A DNA stretch of 64,000 nucleotides. Origin: Sipunculus nudus. Taxonomy: Eukaryota > Annelida > Sipuncula > Golfingiida > Sipunculidae. This document shows, piece after piece, positions 27,737-41,200 of this stretch. The translations under genes were made by a program, and so were the position numbers. Position 1 is the stretch's first letter; each line of letters begins with the position of its first letter. The notes beneath the pieces are model-generated. The model did not search any database. It worked only from the letters and a program-made list of their open reading frames with translations, and was not told the origin of the DNA. Location: assembly GCA_026874595.1 (NCBI GenBank), contig CM049317.1:29384901-29448900 (forward strand). The letters are read 5' to 3'.

Positions 27737-28045
27737 AAAATTTGATTGGCTACTACTTATGTCCAGAATTGTCATGTGACTTTTTCCATGAATTTTGGTC
27801 AGCTGCCAAAAATATTAAAATTATCATGTCTACTACTAAAAGTAATAAAATTCCAGGTTTCTTTGCCTTGAAAGTTCATAGTATACCAATAATTATTGTG
27901 AAAAATAAAAACTACGAAGTGACCCTCTTGCAGAAGGTGATTGGCTACCAGCTGTCTGAAAGTACCATGTGACAATGCCATGAAAGTTGATTGGATACTA
28001 ATAAATGTGTAGAATACCATGTGATATTCTCACAAAAGATTATTT
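27737..28045 (+). repeat. Degenerate repeat with TTGATTGGCTAC and CCATGTGAC boxes
   Basis: TTGATTGGCTACTA (27740), TGATTGGCTACCA (27938) and TTGATTGGATACTA (27987) are each followed after about 20-25 bp by TCATGTGAC, CCATGTGAC or CCATGTGAT. Two are then followed by CCATGAA. The last two units are adjacent, about 50 bp each. Confidence 0.55.
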
Positions 28046-31000
28046 GCTGCAAGCAAAAAAAATTGTTTGGTGCTTACAATCACCACATGGTGTTCTAGTT
28101 TTGGACCCGGCTGTGCTAATGTAAAGAGATTTCCTTGCCAAATTTGGCAAAATGGATCATACCACAGGTGACAGGGTGTGTCTCTCTCATAAACAAATCG
28201 AAAACATTCTATCAGGGCAATTTATTTCATGCTATTTGAGCTGAATAGTGCATATAAACATGCCATGAAAATCAGTGTCTTTTTCTAATCTGGTTATCAG
28301 AGACATTGAAAGTATGGGCATTTACAATGGTTAATAAAACTCAAAATGTTTGTTTTATTGCTGTATTTAAAAGCTTATCTTAAACTGCCAGACATCTGGC
28401 AGTTCACATATAAACTAAGGTTTATGATCTGGAAAATAAGTCTACATTCACATGTAGATTTGTCTTTTTGTCATACATTTGTAACCCTGTAACCTACAAC
28501 ACATGAATACATCCAAGGAATATGAAAAAAAACCAGTATCTCATAGTTCCCTGGAATTATTTTATCCCTACCTTTTATAACTCATTACATGTAAAACAAA
28601 TGTATCTCATTCAAGGGCTCAGGGACAGACAGTTTAATATTTTATTTTAACAGCAAATGCCTTATATTCTAGTTTGAATCATCTACTCAATTGCCAAAAC
28701 TTTCACATCTTTTTGACTTATCAATTTAAATATTTAAATATATTTATATATAATATTTACCTCACATTTGAACATTCACAAACATAAATGAGAACTTCAC
28801 AAAATCCTCAAGAAAAAAAGTTCTAAACATTACTTGGGTCACAGTAAGATAGGGTCAGTTACTTTGTATTTAATATATAACAAACTCCTATTGTAAATGT
28901 GTACATGTCAAGTATAAGTTGATTTGCATAATTTATTAAATTTTGTTTTGTTGTGCCCTTGAATGTCCCCTTGGGCTATTGTTGCCAAGGGTGACAAGTG
29001 GCTCACCTGTGGCAGTGGTCAGTGATGGTCAGTGACCACAAGACTGACCACAAGGTGTTCAAACATGTTTCAAGTGGCTTAACATCATGATATATACTAT
29101 AATATAGTCAGCCTTGGACACTATAAATCAGCTAAATACCCCATTGCCCCCTTTCCTTTGAGCATAAACTGTGGAGTATCAAATTTATCCAGGGTTGCAT
29201 ATATATTACAGGTTCATGTATGTGAATATATGGGTCAGCTGATGTTGACGTTGACAACCCCCCCCCCCCTTCAATTCTCCAGGGGCATTTACTGTCAAGT
29301 ATCAGATTCACCTACAGGTATATGTCCTTAATTTTAATCTTCATATCCAGGTAACCCTGATTGTCATCCATGTACAACCCTGGTACACCTGAGATGTCAA
29401 ACTGTACAACAACTATACATCTTGTGCAAGTTGATACTCAAGGTAGTGCCTGTACAGAGATACACCAATACACAATGTGTCCTTCAACACGAGTGACAGT
29501 TTTAATGGTATTTATCAAGTCTACCTGACTTTAGCGTGAACTCTGATAGATTATAACCTGGGGGGCTCCACAACAACCATAGAGGCCGGGGCAAACATTT
29601 GTGGTTTCCTTAGAGGTTCGGCAAACACTCTGTTGATATGATGTGGGGCTAAAGAACAATCCTATCCGGAGATTTTATAGGAGTCCCAAAGCCAGGGGAC
29701 TTTAGTTAAATAGACATACATCCAGGGAAGGGAGGGCTCTATGTGACAGTTCTACTTAATAGGATTTGGACAGATGCATGCAGCATGGTCTGATCGGCTT
29801 ACTACTATTTAATACCCAAATCCTTAACTCTTGTGTGATAGACACAGATTAATTGCCATGCCAGGCCGCAACCTGTTGTACATGTATGCAGATAATGGGG
29901 CAAGTTATTGCCACAGGTGCAGGGCTTATAAACTTCTGAGCTGAAAGTACTTGCCCAGTCAGCCAAGTAACAGCTAGCTTTTACTTGCCTTGCATCAGTT
30001 TTTACTTGCCCTACAAAAATCAGTGATCACAGCCACAAATTGTGCTCCACATGAATATATGGCATGTTTTATGGTATGTTAGGAATTTAATTTCTCTATA
30101 TATTTAAGAATCAAGCCTTTTGGTAGAGGTTTATGTTTTACCTACGTGTCAAGTTGGGCAAGTAGATGACTTATGGTTGGTATACCAACCTTTACCTGGT
30201 TAAATGATTTATATATTATAATCTCTATTGTTATAAATATAATTAATTTCATAATTTTTTTGGAAAATAAATACCAGTTCTAAGCCAAATCTTGCACAAT
30301 TATTGTAACAAAAGGCACAATCACATATTCTTTAACTATAGGCATTTTTACACCTATAGAAGCAGAAAGACAGAATATACACACATACAATAATGTAGCA
30401 AATAAAATATACAAGCACGGAGAACAAGATAAATATCTCAGTGCATAGACTGTTAGATATTAATACAGATAAGAAAGTTTGTTTGTCTGTGTTCACGATC
30501 ACATTATATAATGTATACACACACATTCATACACACAAAAAAACTGAATGAATTAGAATAAGCACACTATGCAGAGATATTATACTTGTTTTCATCAGAA
30601 ATTGTGAAACAAAAATAATAAGCATACACTTAAGTTGCCTGTCCAGCGAGTTTAAACTGGGGTACCCTCACATGAAGGCACATGTACAGACAGACACTGA
30701 GGTGGGTTCCCAAAAGGCCAGTCTTTGGTTCCTAATCCCTGATGGTGTCCATCAGCTCAGTACACAGGTGTCCTGCTGTAAACACATTAACAGCAGGAGC
30801 AGCGCTGAAGAAGTGCTGGTAAATGCAGCCTAATGTAAATTCCCCTAATATCTGTAAACAAGCAGGCTGATGGATTAAGTTATCAAAACATGGGCAGCTA
30901 TGAGGTCTCTCTTTCCATGGTGCCAGGTGATGCCACAGAGATGCCTGATTACCCAAGATCCTCCAGGAGATTTGGAGGCAGATCTTGTTCAGTAAGGGTG

Positions 31001-32099
31001 ATATGGCGGGATGAGGATGGGGATGAGCTAGCATTGTTTGTTGATGGGTCAGCATCCCTTAAGGTGTCATGAAAGATGACGGTTGTGTGTCTGTGTTTTC
31101 TGTCCACAAACATACCAACAGTAAAACCAACATATTTCTTTTCATATCAGTATGAACTACACTTGAGTAAACAAGGCTGGTGTTAATTAGAGTCCAACAT
31201 CCCGGGAAGGAGAATCGGGCTGAGGTTCAGTTAACACCTGTTCAGGTGTCCAACATCCACACCTGTCCAAAAGTTCTGCAGCTTCACTCACACAAGTGCA
31301 TTCGCGCAAATGTTTTGCGCAATTGCACTGCAGATTTACAGCCCACATCTGCTAGGTCAAGAGGTCACTCAGTCATAAGTCCTGCCACATGTTGAGTAAT
31401 CTGGTCATGGTTAAGAGTTATATTTATTATGTTCACATACTATTATAAGTTAGAGCTTGACGCCCACAGACCTTCACGATCACAGTGTATAGTTAAGAAG
31501 ATACAGGGACTACACTTATGATATCAGGGTATATTACATAATGAATCTGTAATATAGTTTTATAAATGCTTGATATGAGGTTTGATGGGTATTTGTTTGT
31601 GAGATCAGTTAAATATCAGAACAGAAGGAGCTTTATGATTAGTCTCTTGTCCTGAGCATTGAGTAGTAAAATAGGGACCATCTGCCTTTTCTGTGCATCT
31701 TTTCAAACTACCCTATGTTTCTAAATGCAATGTTTTTATTTTGCTCAGTGGATTTTGACCAAATTTTGTATATTTATATACAGCTTGATAAATTGATAAA
31801 CCTTTGTTTAATTCCTGCATTTTTTATGGATTTCCTCCCAAGACATCAATCCATATCAGCATATGAAGTTATGGAGTAATTTTGCAGTGATGGACAGTGT
31901 AAACCTCAGGGCTGGTTTAAATATTTTACATTAAAATAGCTGTTAAAAAGGGAAAAATGAAACAAAACTAATAGCAGAAGGAAACATACAGTTTAAGCTC
32001 CTTGCTTTGAAAATAGAAAAATGTCATTAAGTAATTGTCACATCATAGCTTTGATCTTTTTTTGAGAGGATTAATTAATATGAATATCTATGTTTTCAG
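28046..32099. other. No gene seen; likely upstream intron or flank of the semaphorin
   Basis: AT-rich, with a poly-C tract. Frames at 30732-31072 are open on both strands over the same bases and unrecognised. The acceptor of semaphorin exon A closes this stretch. Confidence 0.5.
29258..29269 (+). repeat. Poly-C tract, 12 bases
   Basis: An uninterrupted C run in otherwise AT-rich DNA. Confidence 0.9.
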
Positions 32100-32205
32100 A
32101 TTTGGTACAGTACAGAGATGTTATGGTGTATAGTCACCCCCAGGTGGACCACTATCTACGACTGTTACTTGACCCCACAAACAAGCAGATCATTGTGGGT
32201 GCACG
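32100..32205 (+). CDS. SEMA5: Semaphorin exon A: start of visible sema domain
   Basis: The acceptor is TTTTCAG and the donor GTGAGT. The exon opens with the last two bases of a split codon and ends with two bases of the next. It encodes the first blade region of the sema propeller, ending IIVGAR, which aligns with the VVGARN motif of class-5 semaphorins. An upstream exon ending one base into a codon is required. Confidence 0.9.
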
Positions 32206-35200
32206 GTGAGTCAATTATCTATGGCATGGTCTGTTCAAATTAAAGGTCACAAGAGAACTCAAAATTACTCCCTGAGGCCAAACATTTGTTTCATCAAGGA
32301 AATAAAAAAATGTGAACACGTATCTTAATTGTGATTTTGTGGCTGAATCCTATAATACAGAGGAAATTTGATTTGGTTTTGGTTCACAAAATGGTCCTTA
32401 ATATACCTTAAGTTATGAATTATCTTAATCCGTATGGATTATTTATTGTTTTATGTAATATAAATTTATAGATTTATAAAAAAAATTGTATATATATATA
32501 TGTTAATTTATTGTTACTGTGTTACTATTAATACAGGTGATTGTGTTTATTTTCTCAGGAATTACCTTTTACGTCTGAGCCTTAATGATCTCCAGGAGCT
32601 AGAAGTGATACCATGGAAACCAGAGTACATTCATCAACAGATATGTCAAGCCAAGGGCAAGAGTCTGGTAAATGCAAAATCATTATAATTTATATAATTA
32701 TAGAAAACTATACAAAGTAAGAAGTGACATATTAATCAAATAATGTATAATCTAAATAATCCAGAAAAGAGGATTATCAATGTCATCCTCTCATCTTAAT
32801 AAGTAATAACAATAAGATATTTAAAAATCTAAATTCAGTAATAAAGGTAATTATTTATATTAAATACATATTTTTTTAAATTATGTTTTTGGAGTGTATT
32901 TAATTCATAAGATCTCATTTTATTTTTTTATTATCCTGTTTCCAGGTGGACTGTCAGAATTACGTGAAATTACTCCTTGTCCACCAGGACCGAGTATTAA
33001 CGTGTGGAACTAATGCATACAAGCCCATCTGTACCTGGCGCCAGGTGAGAAAATTACATTCATATTGAACAGGGCTGAAATAATCAACTTGACACCTAGC
33101 ATCTTTTATAAAGCTGCCCTGTAAACCCCCCCCCCCTCTCCCACCACACACACACACACACACACACACTTTGTACCTGGTCTTTGCCTATGGTTGCTGC
33201 TTGCCGCCAGCTGCAACATCCCATCCTCTCTGTCACTTTCTTTGCTGTGCTTCTTGTTGTCTAAATTTTGATACAAATAATGTATTTCTTTAATATTGTC
33301 AGATGTCTTTATAGCCATATATTGACAGTATTTGATCACTCTAAAGCTCCACATTAAATATTTAAGGTGGAAAGACTTTTAAAAATAAATTTATCAGCTA
33401 ATAACAACATAGACTGAAAAAAAAATTTAGACTGTCTGGTATGCCTAACCATTGATCCTGAAGCTTATAAAAATAATTGATATTGATAAATTTGGGAAAT
33501 AAATTTATGAGAAGAATTTTGGTTATCTGTCTATAAATATAGAACAAGATACTTTATGTCATGTCTACATCTGAGTCACTGTTCTCATGAATATTAATCA
33601 GACCATTTAACCTATAGCACCAAGGATTTATTGTGTATTATTTGGTAACATCTAGGGAAGGTGTATTGGTTCAGGTATCCTTTACACAAAATATAAGATA
33701 TAGAGAAAACAAAAGAATAATATAATTTTAGTTTTAATGTCCAAACAAGTTTTGTGTTTGTGAATAAAAGTTGGTGTATTCTTATTTTCTTACATTCTAA
33801 CTTTGTGTCACATGTAGTTGAGCTTCAAGTGCCATGAATCTCATTTCTTTTTTCCAGGTGAGTCAGATGAGCGAAGTGTTGGAGAAGTTCAGCGGGCTGG
33901 CTCTGTCTCCATACAGTCGGCAGGAGAACAACACATATGTCATGACAGCTGACGGAAGTCTCTACAGTGGGACATACCTGGATTTTCTCGCCAGAGATCC
34001 AGCCATTTATCGGGTGTTTGGTCCAAACCGCAGGTTGAGAACCATGAAGGATAACTCTCGCTGGTTGAATGGTAACGTGTTCTTTTAAATATCAGAAAAA
34101 TCAATGTAAAGCTAGGATTTAGAAATACTGGAGATATCCCCTAGGGAGTGATTATGGAACTTACTGAGTGTTGGGTCATTAATATTTCATTCACACTAGA
34201 CCCATTATCTAATGGGTTACTATTTATAGGCCTTTTACTTTTAAACTTATATTGAACACAATAACAAAACATAAGGTTTAGGGTAATGCAGTAACCATTC
34301 ATTGATTTTAAATTCCAGGTCCATCATATATTGATGTGTTGTATGAGAAAGGTTAACAATTACACAGACTTTCTTTGAGAAAATACTAACTTATGGTGCT
34401 GCTTGACCTTTATAATATACTCACATAAAATAAAGACAATCCTTAACTTTAATAAACATCATTAAATGTGGCAATATTTATATATAATCAAACCATGAAA
34501 AACAATATTTAAAACTTGGAGCAAAATATATAGCAAATAATATATTTATTTCACAAAGTGATATGTTTATAACTGTCTAGATCTTGTAAAATTAAAAAGT
34601 TTGTGAGCCTGCTTATGTGACTTAACTATGAAAATGAGTATGTTATATTTTACAATGTTGTACCAAATATATCTATTGGTTAATAAGTAATCACTGTTTC
34701 CTTGTAAATTAAGAGTTGAGTGATTAAATAACATATGGAAAATCTTATTTGTTTTTCCTTTCATTACAGAGCCACACTTTGTATCTTCATACGAGATGGG
34801 AGAACATATCTACTTCTTTCTTCGAGAAACAGCAGTGGAGTACATCAACTGTGGCAAGGTGAGTAAAATTAATATTCTAATAATTTTTACATTATAGTAT
34901 TATGGCCATTTTCAGTAGGTATGAAATGAGTCTAAACATAATGCAAACTGAATTTAGTACACAAGATGGCCACCAGATGGCAAGCTTGAAGTGATATACA
35001 AAATCACCACTAGATGGCAGCAAATTACAAGTGCTGTCGGTACCAACCCTTCAAGTAATTTTACATAGGATATTTCAAGAGTTAAAAAAATAGCAAAATA
35101 CACAAAGGTAAATTTTAATGTTTAAAAAGGAATATTTTCTTTAAATTAGTAAATATTTTCTTTAAATTAGTATGGCCAAAAACAGTACAATTAAATTTTG

Positions 35201-38200
35201 TTTGTTCTTCCAGAGAGTTTATTCAAGGGTTGCAAGGATGTGCAAGGTATGTTTGTACTTTGTTTATCAAACTCCTGTTTACATAAAAACTTGCATTAAC
35301 TAATTACCGTGATTCTTTAATTGACAAAAATGATACTTACAGGATAAAGCAGGAAATATATTATTATCACTTTTTTCAGTATTATTTAGGAAATGTATGA
35401 TAAAATTTTAATGAGAAAACTTGGCTTAACGGCATTATCAGGGTTTCAGTATCATAGTATACATGCTACACATGTTTGGAAAATTAAGTTTTTTTCATAG
35501 AAAAGAGTTGAAAAAGCATATAAATAAAACTGAACATATCTTCTGGCATTTGTAGCATTGACACACTAATACATTTTGTTCTATTGTGGGAACTCAAGAA
35601 ATGATAACTGCTCAGTAGGGACCCTATAACTGTTTTGTATTTCTTCATAATTTCAATTTCTTTGCATAACCATCCTTATATAAATAAATACTATATTGTT
35701 TAAACACAAATGTTCATGTTTGTATGTGTTCCATTGCAGCAAGATGCTGGTGGGTCATTCTTATTGGAAGAGAACTGGACTACGTTTGTTAAGGCGAGAC
35801 TCAACTGCTCACTACCAGGAAAGTTCCCATTTTACTTTGATGAGCTACAGAGCACTTACGTCGACAAAGAGCAAGGGCTGATATATGCAACATTCACAAC
35901 ACCAGAGTAAGTTCATGTAAAATTCAATTAAATTAATAATCATGCAAGTCATTTGAAAAAAAAAATTTTCAATAAAGTTATGATAATAGTTGTACTTAAA
36001 TACAATGTTTTGCTTTTTGGCTCATGATTGTGGATCACATTATACATATAAAATGACAACATATCATTATAGACCATATTTGAATTACAAGAGCTTGTTG
36101 TGCTTTTAAATGAATTTTTTTTTCATACAAATTGAATACCAGAATGAAATTGTTGAATAGAAAATTTAAAATCAGGATTGGATCCAGCTGTGTTTACCTG
36201 CTAAATAAATCTAAAACAGAGCACCTGTAACAAATACTGAATATCCTAAGTACTAATTACTGAAACTAAGACTAGAAATAAACAAATAATATAAATATAT
36301 ATATGTATGTATGTATGTATGTAAACAGGGATGTTAAGGGACAATAAGGCACATAGTAAAAAATAAACATGGTACTTTACACGGAGTCATTAAGTCTGAA
36401 TGAGCTTTACCATTTACATTGTAACAGCAGATATTTCAGGCTGTTAGTTATTGACTGTATTTTCAGGAACAGCATTCCAGGGTCAGCCGTCTGTGTGTAC
36501 AACATGTCTGCTGTACATACAGCCTTTGCTGGACCTTTCAAGTTCCAAGAAAACCCAACCAAAGCCTGGAGAAGTTCTCCCAACTTCATGTCACCTCATA
36601 TGCAGGTTTGTCTCTTTACTATCAATCTATGGTCTTATTTGTTTTATTGTGATATAGGACACACCTACACACAAGCTGGTTCATTCCCATGTCACTTTCT
36701 CCTGTTATTGACTACAACTAGTTCCTGATATGGACTACCAATTAGTTCATTAGTGTCACAAGAGAGTGAAGAGACCAATGATTGTATATATAGACTGCTA
36801 TTCCGAGTTTTGATGATGTGGCATATACCTTCAAGTAAGTCACAAAAGCAGTTCATTTTCAGTAAATAAATGTGTCAGTAATAAGTTGTGACCAAGTGTT
36901 TCTGGCATTTGTAGGCCACTTAAGAAGGTACGATGAGTATTTTAGAACATTATACTAAGGCCAAAAAAAAGGTATGGTTCTCAGTCACTGCCCGTGTCAG
37001 TTTTAACCCCCCGCATAAAAAAATTTTATTTTGATTTTCATCTATCAAGAAGATAATATTATACAATTTTGATAAGATTTCATTTACTATTTAGTGCTTT
37101 AATCTGTTTAGCAAAAAAAATCTGTTATTTTCATGCTTTTGCCTGATCATATGACATTTTATTGAAACAATCAAAAAAAAGATAAAAAGTAAAATATCGC
37201 CCAGCCGCTTTGGTGTCAGAAAAAGTGCCTGAGAACCATACCTTTTTTTTGGCGTAAGTTTTAGGAATCTTTATGAGGACTCAGTAGTGTGCACATACAT
37301 AGTGAGAAGATAGCTCATATGTAGGAGATTGTAAAGCTATCCTGCTTGATACAGTAATGTATGATTTTGTGCTTGATGGTCTGTTTTATTGACACAGTGT
37401 CCCAACAACAAGAGAGCTGCTAAGTTGTCAGATGTACCTCACCAAGGTCAACTTTTAGGTGCACAGAAATTTCAAATGATGGACATGGCAGTTCAGCCAA
37501 TCAGAATCAATCCTGTGATGCATCAAGCCAATGAGAGGTGAGGGGCGGACCATTGAATACATTTGTCTCAAAGTGATTCTAAAAATAAGGATATTAGTCA
37601 AATTTACATATTTTTCTCAGGACAGTATGTTTTTTTTTTTAAATTATTTTTGGAACTTGATTTAGAATTGCACTGGAGTTTGGACAGAGCAGTTTTTAGC
37701 CACTGAAAATCAAAATAAAATTATCTTGACTATCAAGATTTACCTAATTGTCCAGAATTTATTATACATTATAATGTATCAACAGATGATTTTTGTATTA
37801 TCACAGTGACCAAGGTATTAGTGTGACAAAATCAACTATTTGTTAACTTTGTAAATTACAGGTCATGTATATGATTTAATGTTCATGGTAAGCCATTATG
37901 GTTGTAGTTATGGAGAAACTTTTATCAAGAAATGGTCAGTCAGATTGAGTACAGAAATTTAACCAGACTAAAACTTAACATTTCCCACCCTCCTGACAGA
38001 GGGCTTTTCTGCTTGAAACCAATCTGTTCTGTTTTGGGCACTGTGGGACAGCTGGGACTACTTGTCTCGTCTGTCAAACTTCAAAATAAAAATTTGTCAC
38101 ATTTCAAGGAAACACCTTCTGTTTACATTTCACATGTGCATGCTTATAAAAATATTACGTATACTTTAAAGTCCTTACCATAAAAAAACACCCATGTTTA

Positions 38201-41200
38201 ATGTAATTTGCATTGAAACAATTCTTATCCATCACACTTTAACAGACTACCTTGTCCTCTTCACTACATTTATACCTACGCCACTGGTGTATTTAGAAGC
38301 CCCGGTGCATTGTGGGGTTCAGATTTATCTCCAACAATCCCCAAACAGCAGCATTGTACACACAAGAGTGCGAAACTGGGCAGTGTGAACGTTTCCAGAT
38401 TATTTCTTTCAAGTGTCCCTTAATATATTGTTCTCCTGTTGTTTTTTAGGTGGACCCATGTTGTTGTGGACAAAGTGAAAGGGAAGCATCACCGGGATTT
38501 TGATGTGTTGTTTGTGTCCACGCTGGAGGGCATCATTAAAAAAGTCACTCACATCCCAGGCAAGGAGCAGCCTTGTTTGATAGAAGAGATCCACACTGTA
38601 CCAGCTGACAAGCCTCAGCCAATCAAATCACTTGAAATCTCTAAGGAACAGGTAATGCAATAACAGGCAGTGCTAATTGAAATACAGGTAATATTCACAT
38701 ATATTTCATACTTTCACTTTTTATATGCCCGTTTATGACTGGACGTTTTATGGTATGCAGGTTGTTGACACCTATTTGTAGCACCAGGGTCAGTCTAAAT
38801 GCTGTTCACTGCTTTTTGATCCATATTTCCTATATCTCTGACAGGATTTAAATATTTTCTGAATATGACATCTTTGTTTGAAAGATTTTATTGATACAAG
38901 ATAATACAGAATACACAGTGATCATGAAGTGAATTCAGAGTATCAAAGGGATTGAGCGCAAGCCTGAATGCTTAGGTTTGTCCATTCCCATGACATACAG
39001 AATTATTAGTTATTGGCAGTATTGACAAAAGTTCACTTAATGACAGTTGTTTACACACTGATGATAATGGTTGAGGTTATGTAGAAAGAGGATTGGATAA
39101 AAAAACATAGATATATTGGCACAGTGGCCTGCTGGGATGCAGAGGAGAGTATTTTTATATCGGAAGAAGAGGAAGAGGATATAATGGATTGTTTAAATGG
39201 TAGAGATTTATAACAAATGGAAGAGTTTAACCACAAATGGAGGGTTGCTGTGAGAGATCTTTGCAAGTGCATACATTTTTGATCAACCAATTTTAATCAA
39301 TAATGAAAGAAAATGACCCATAGATATAATCAGTTGATTTGCACACCACTTATTTGTAATATCATATTTATTTCAGGGAATACTCATCATTGGAACAAAA
39401 CACAACATTGTCAGAATTCCACTTCAGAGGTGTCACAGGTTTACATCCAGAGCGTAAGTCACATTATCCTAAATTACAACAGCAGTGAAATAGCTAGCGC
39501 CATCTGGTGTGTAATGTGGAACTATCCTTGTATTTTATTATCAGAAAACATGCGATATTGAATGGACATCATGAGTTTCAGTAATAAAATGGTAAGAATA
39601 AATAATTATTCAAATACTAGTGTCTCATTATTTGCTTAATTTGATAAGTTTAGATGTGGTCAGAATTTATTTAAATAACTAAATCATGAAAAAATCATTA
39701 ATTAACAGTCAAAGTATTCATTCATGATTTGTTTTTTTGTATGTTACATATAAAATGTTTATATTAAATGTAATTGTACATAATATTCACTAGAGGATGA
39801 AAAATTAAGATTAAAAATTAAAGGAGGTTATATGAGAATCCTAATTTATGAACTGCTTGAGTAGTTAAGTCAGTTAAAGGATCATTCTCTCTGTTTATAT
39901 AGACTTGAATAGACTCCCTGGATTATACAGAATGTGTGGTATTTCAGAACTTGTATGGGCTCCATGGACCCATATTGTGGCTGGGACTCGCAGCTGAAAC
40001 AGTGCACACCTAGACCTGACGGACCTGTACACGACTGGCATCAGGATATTAAGGGATGCCCAAACCTGAGTTTCCCAGGTAATCAGAATATCTAGTTTAC
40101 ATAAACGGAATATGTCGTCAATCCACAGTTTTCAAAATGCTCCTTCTCCTTTATTTTTTTACTCACACTGAGTTTGTGTTATCTAATAGGGCTAGATATA
40201 CCCTTTGAAAATTCTACACAGAATATCGAAATTCACTAATTATGCAATTTTATGCAAACTTTTTCAAAATAAGAAAAAATTGCTTCTCCTAATTTAATTC
40301 TTGATCAATTTTGATACTGTTTATTTTAATAGATACTGGTGTAGGAGTGCCCATTCAAATTTTGACAAAGAATTATGAATATTTATTAATCATGCAAATT
40401 AATGCAAATTTATACAATATAAAAAAAAAATATTTCTTTGACATTATTTCATGTTTGGTGCACTGGGAAGCTTTCCAGCTGCCCTTGCTACAGAAATATA
40501 AGATCATTAGAGTTTCAATTGATCCACTGCTTTATGACCCCTTGCCAAGGTCTGTACCTCAATGGTGAACCCTCATTATCTGTAGTTAATCGGTACTGCA
40601 TGGTCACATAAAGTCTACAGGATAAAACTGACTCCTCTTAGTGTCTTGTTTTCTACAGCATGGCATTTTGGGGGAATGTTTTGAAATTTCCCAAAATTCA
40701 CAAATTCAGCAAGAACTGGAAGGCAAATTGACTATGACATCAGAAACTATAATTAAAGAATGTCGTAAGTTGTAACATATGCTTCAAATAGAAATTACAT
40801 ATTAAATTGAAAGTTGTTTCTTTTCATATTCTCTCTCATATATATGTCTTTCTTTACTTTGACTCTAAATTACTAGATGTAAATGACAAATTTTATTTTT
40901 TATTATAGTTAATGGCAAATGGTCACAGTGGTCCAAGTGGTCATTATGCAAACAAGTAGGACAGGGTGCCGCAGCAGACAGCCAATGCCAGTGCAGATAC
41001 AGGTCATGTGATAATCCTCAGCCAATGAATGGTGGTGCTGACTGTGAGGGGACTGCAGTAGAGGTCACCAATTGTACAAGTAAGTTTAATTTTATTGCTC
41101 CATTTGTTTGGAACTACAGACCTAGCATTTAGTCTATAGGACCCTGCTAGCATGTTATTGAGCCTTAATGGTCGAGCCCATGGGCTTTCTTATTGTTACC

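Noticed and set aside
30732-31072. 107-codon minus ORF with antisense + ORF of 60 codons
   Set aside because: Both strands are open over the same bases; no recognisable domain, signal peptide or splice context, and it does not encode a sema N-terminus.
33106-33354. Minus-strand ORF with poly-Cys-Val from the CA repeat
   Set aside because: Inside intron 3; half of it is a TG microsatellite. The stretch at 33170-33290 looks faintly protein-like but has no support.
36369-36728. 119-codon ORF overlapping semaphorin exon H
   Set aside because: It is a different frame of the same DNA; the sema frame at 36467-36605 is the real one.
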